A DNA stretch of 64,000 nucleotides. It comes from Lunularia cruciata (Eukaryota; Streptophyta; Marchantiopsida; Lunulariales; Lunulariaceae). The notes beneath the pieces are model-generated. The model was given only the letters and a program-made list of their open reading frames with translations, was not told where the DNA came from and did not search any database. Positions 62,897 through 64,000 of the stretch are shown piece after piece. The DNA lies in the NCBI GenBank assembly GCA_948567375.1, contig OX419755.1, positions 3,601,001-3,665,000 on the forward strand, read 5' to 3'. Both the position numbers and the translations under genes were made by a program. How positions within the stretch are numbered: position 1 is the stretch's first letter; each line of letters opens with the position of its first letter.

Positions 62897-64000
62897 TTAC
62901 ACTAGTGTGTGGATCAAGTTGGCTATTGGCTCCCATGTTGTCTCATATAGTGGATAACCTTTCCATTGTATAAGATATTCTACATGCGAGTGACAAGTAC
63001 CATGGATGCATTTCTTGAGAATGCATTCAACTTCGTATTCCTCTATGCCATCAATGAGTGTTGGGCAAGGTCAAATGTCTTGTATGGAGGGATAGTGGCC
63101 TGATTGGGGTGCATATCTGCATAGTAGGGAGACATGGAACACTGGATGGATCTTTATGTGTAGTGGTAGCTTGAGGTGATAGGCCACAACATCAATTTGA
63201 TGAAGAATGAGAAAAGACCCAATAAAACGAGGTCTAAGCTTGCAAGGGCCAACTAATGTGAGGTTGGTTATTGATAGCCAAAACTGATCTCCCACCTAGA
63301 ACTCCATGTCCTATGGTGTGCATATTGCTTTTGTCAATTTTTGGCAATCTACAACCTATTTTTGGCATTCTCCATGCCTTGTTGGATTCTCAAAACAAAA
63401 GAGTTGATAGCATCAACCTTGGTAGTCACTGGACAGATCCTCATCAAGCTCAAAGATGTAAAAGGATGCTTGCCATACATGAGGAAGAATGGTGTAACTT
63501 GGGTGGAGGCATGTACTGAATTGTTGTGGGCAAATTCCACCAATGGAAGTAAATTGTCTCATCTCTCTTGCTCATCTAACGTGAAGCCCCAAAGCATATC
63601 TTCAATAGTGCGATTAGCCCACTCTGTTTGGCCATTAGTCTGTGGATGGTAAGCCATGGACATGGCCAATTTGGTTTTGAAGTGTGTTCTCTAAAATAGA
63701 CTAGTAAATTGAGTGCTTGTATCGGCGATGAGCACTCTAGATAAGTCATGGTGAGTGAAGATTGCATCTAAGTACAATGAGCTAGTTGCAGAGCCGTCAC
63801 ATCCTTGGTGGTAGGGCGTACATGAATCATTTTGTTGAGTCAATCAACAAATACTATGATGGAGTCTAATCTTGAGGTGGTCTTGGGAAATTCATAGACT
63901 AGATCCATACTCACTTGTTCCCAACATTGCATAGGAGTAGGGAGGGGTTGAAGGAGCTTGATTAGAGGCTTTGTTCTATTGACAAAGTAGGCAGCTACAA
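62897..64000 (-). pseudogene. Chromovirus integrase and chromodomain, decayed, runs off right edge
   Basis: On the - strand, from right to left. The integrase core is seen as SMDLVYEFP (about 63,910, first catalytic Asp), ADTSTQF (about 63,720, second Asp retained) and AYHPQTNGQTEWANRTIED (63,655-63,597, with the expected Glu). VEFAHNNSVHASTQVTPFFL (about 63,540) follows. The C-terminal GPY/F-like part shows GDQFWLSITNL, LRPRFIG and HPVFHVSLL. After a stop at about 63,070 comes a chromodomain: EEYEVECILKK, VEYLIQWKGYP and TWEPIANL, ending in a stop at 62897-62899. Chromodomains mark the chromovirus branch of Ty3/gypsy and steer insertion to chosen chromatin. Several frameshifts and stops make it non-functional. 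gag, RT and the 5' LTR would lie right of the window. Confidence 0.88.

Noticed and set aside
1-64000. CRISPR arrays, operons, phage or bacterial systems
   Set aside because: No regularly spaced short repeats. Intron structure and gene content are those of a plant nuclear genome.

Overview
The window looks like nuclear DNA of a land plant. Four host genes have intron and exon structures with clear GT..AG borders. Their closest relatives, as I recall the families, are plant proteins: eukaryotic-type MTHFR, an LHT8-like amino-acid transporter, a PRISE/progesterone 5-beta-reductase-like enzyme, and the plant-specific large tandem-BRCT protein. Exons are clearly richer in GC than the AT-rich, transposon-littered spacers. 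I lean towards a bryophyte, possibly a liverwort, from general impression only; the sequence alone does not prove it.

Layout. (1) 0-2.2 kb: the last five coding exons of an MTHFR gene on the + strand, with the 5' part outside the window. (2) 2.2-20 kb: spacer with microsatellites, copies of an unnamed dispersed repeat, a dead PIF/Harbinger transposase carrying an in-frame 213-bp tandem duplication, short tandem repeats, and a decayed unidentified coding unit on the - strand at 14.5-15.8 kb. (3) 20-29.9 kb: mostly AT-rich spacer with two unassigned exon-like or coding-like patches. (4) 29.9-33.3 kb: a five-exon LHT8-like transporter gene (+), 583 aa. (5) 35.2-37.8 kb: a single-exon PRISE-type reductase gene (+), 380 aa, with a G-box/TATA promoter candidate upstream and a duplicated 3' flank. 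(6) 40.7-50.3 kb: an eight-exon gene (-) for a 1788-aa protein with N-terminal TQ motifs and C-terminal tandem BRCT domains. (7) 50.3-58 kb: spacer with dispersed repeats and one perfect hairpin. (8) 58.5-64 kb: a decayed Ty3/gypsy element (+) that stops inside its integrase exactly where an opposite-strand chromovirus 3' LTR begins. That element's integrase and chromodomain run off the right edge, so this looks like a nested insertion.

The four host genes are not an operon and show no obvious common pathway: one-carbon metabolism, amino-acid transport, enone reduction and DNA-damage signalling. For the three multi-exon genes I joined the exons by reading splice sites and checking phase. The LHT8-like and BRCT models sum to whole codons from start to stop. 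The best candidates for undescribed biology are the dispersed repeat family with a conserved GGGGCTAAGCCCC palindrome, the unidentified decayed protein at 14.5-15.8 kb, and the unassigned coding-like patches at 20.2-21.6 and 25.5-26.5 kb.
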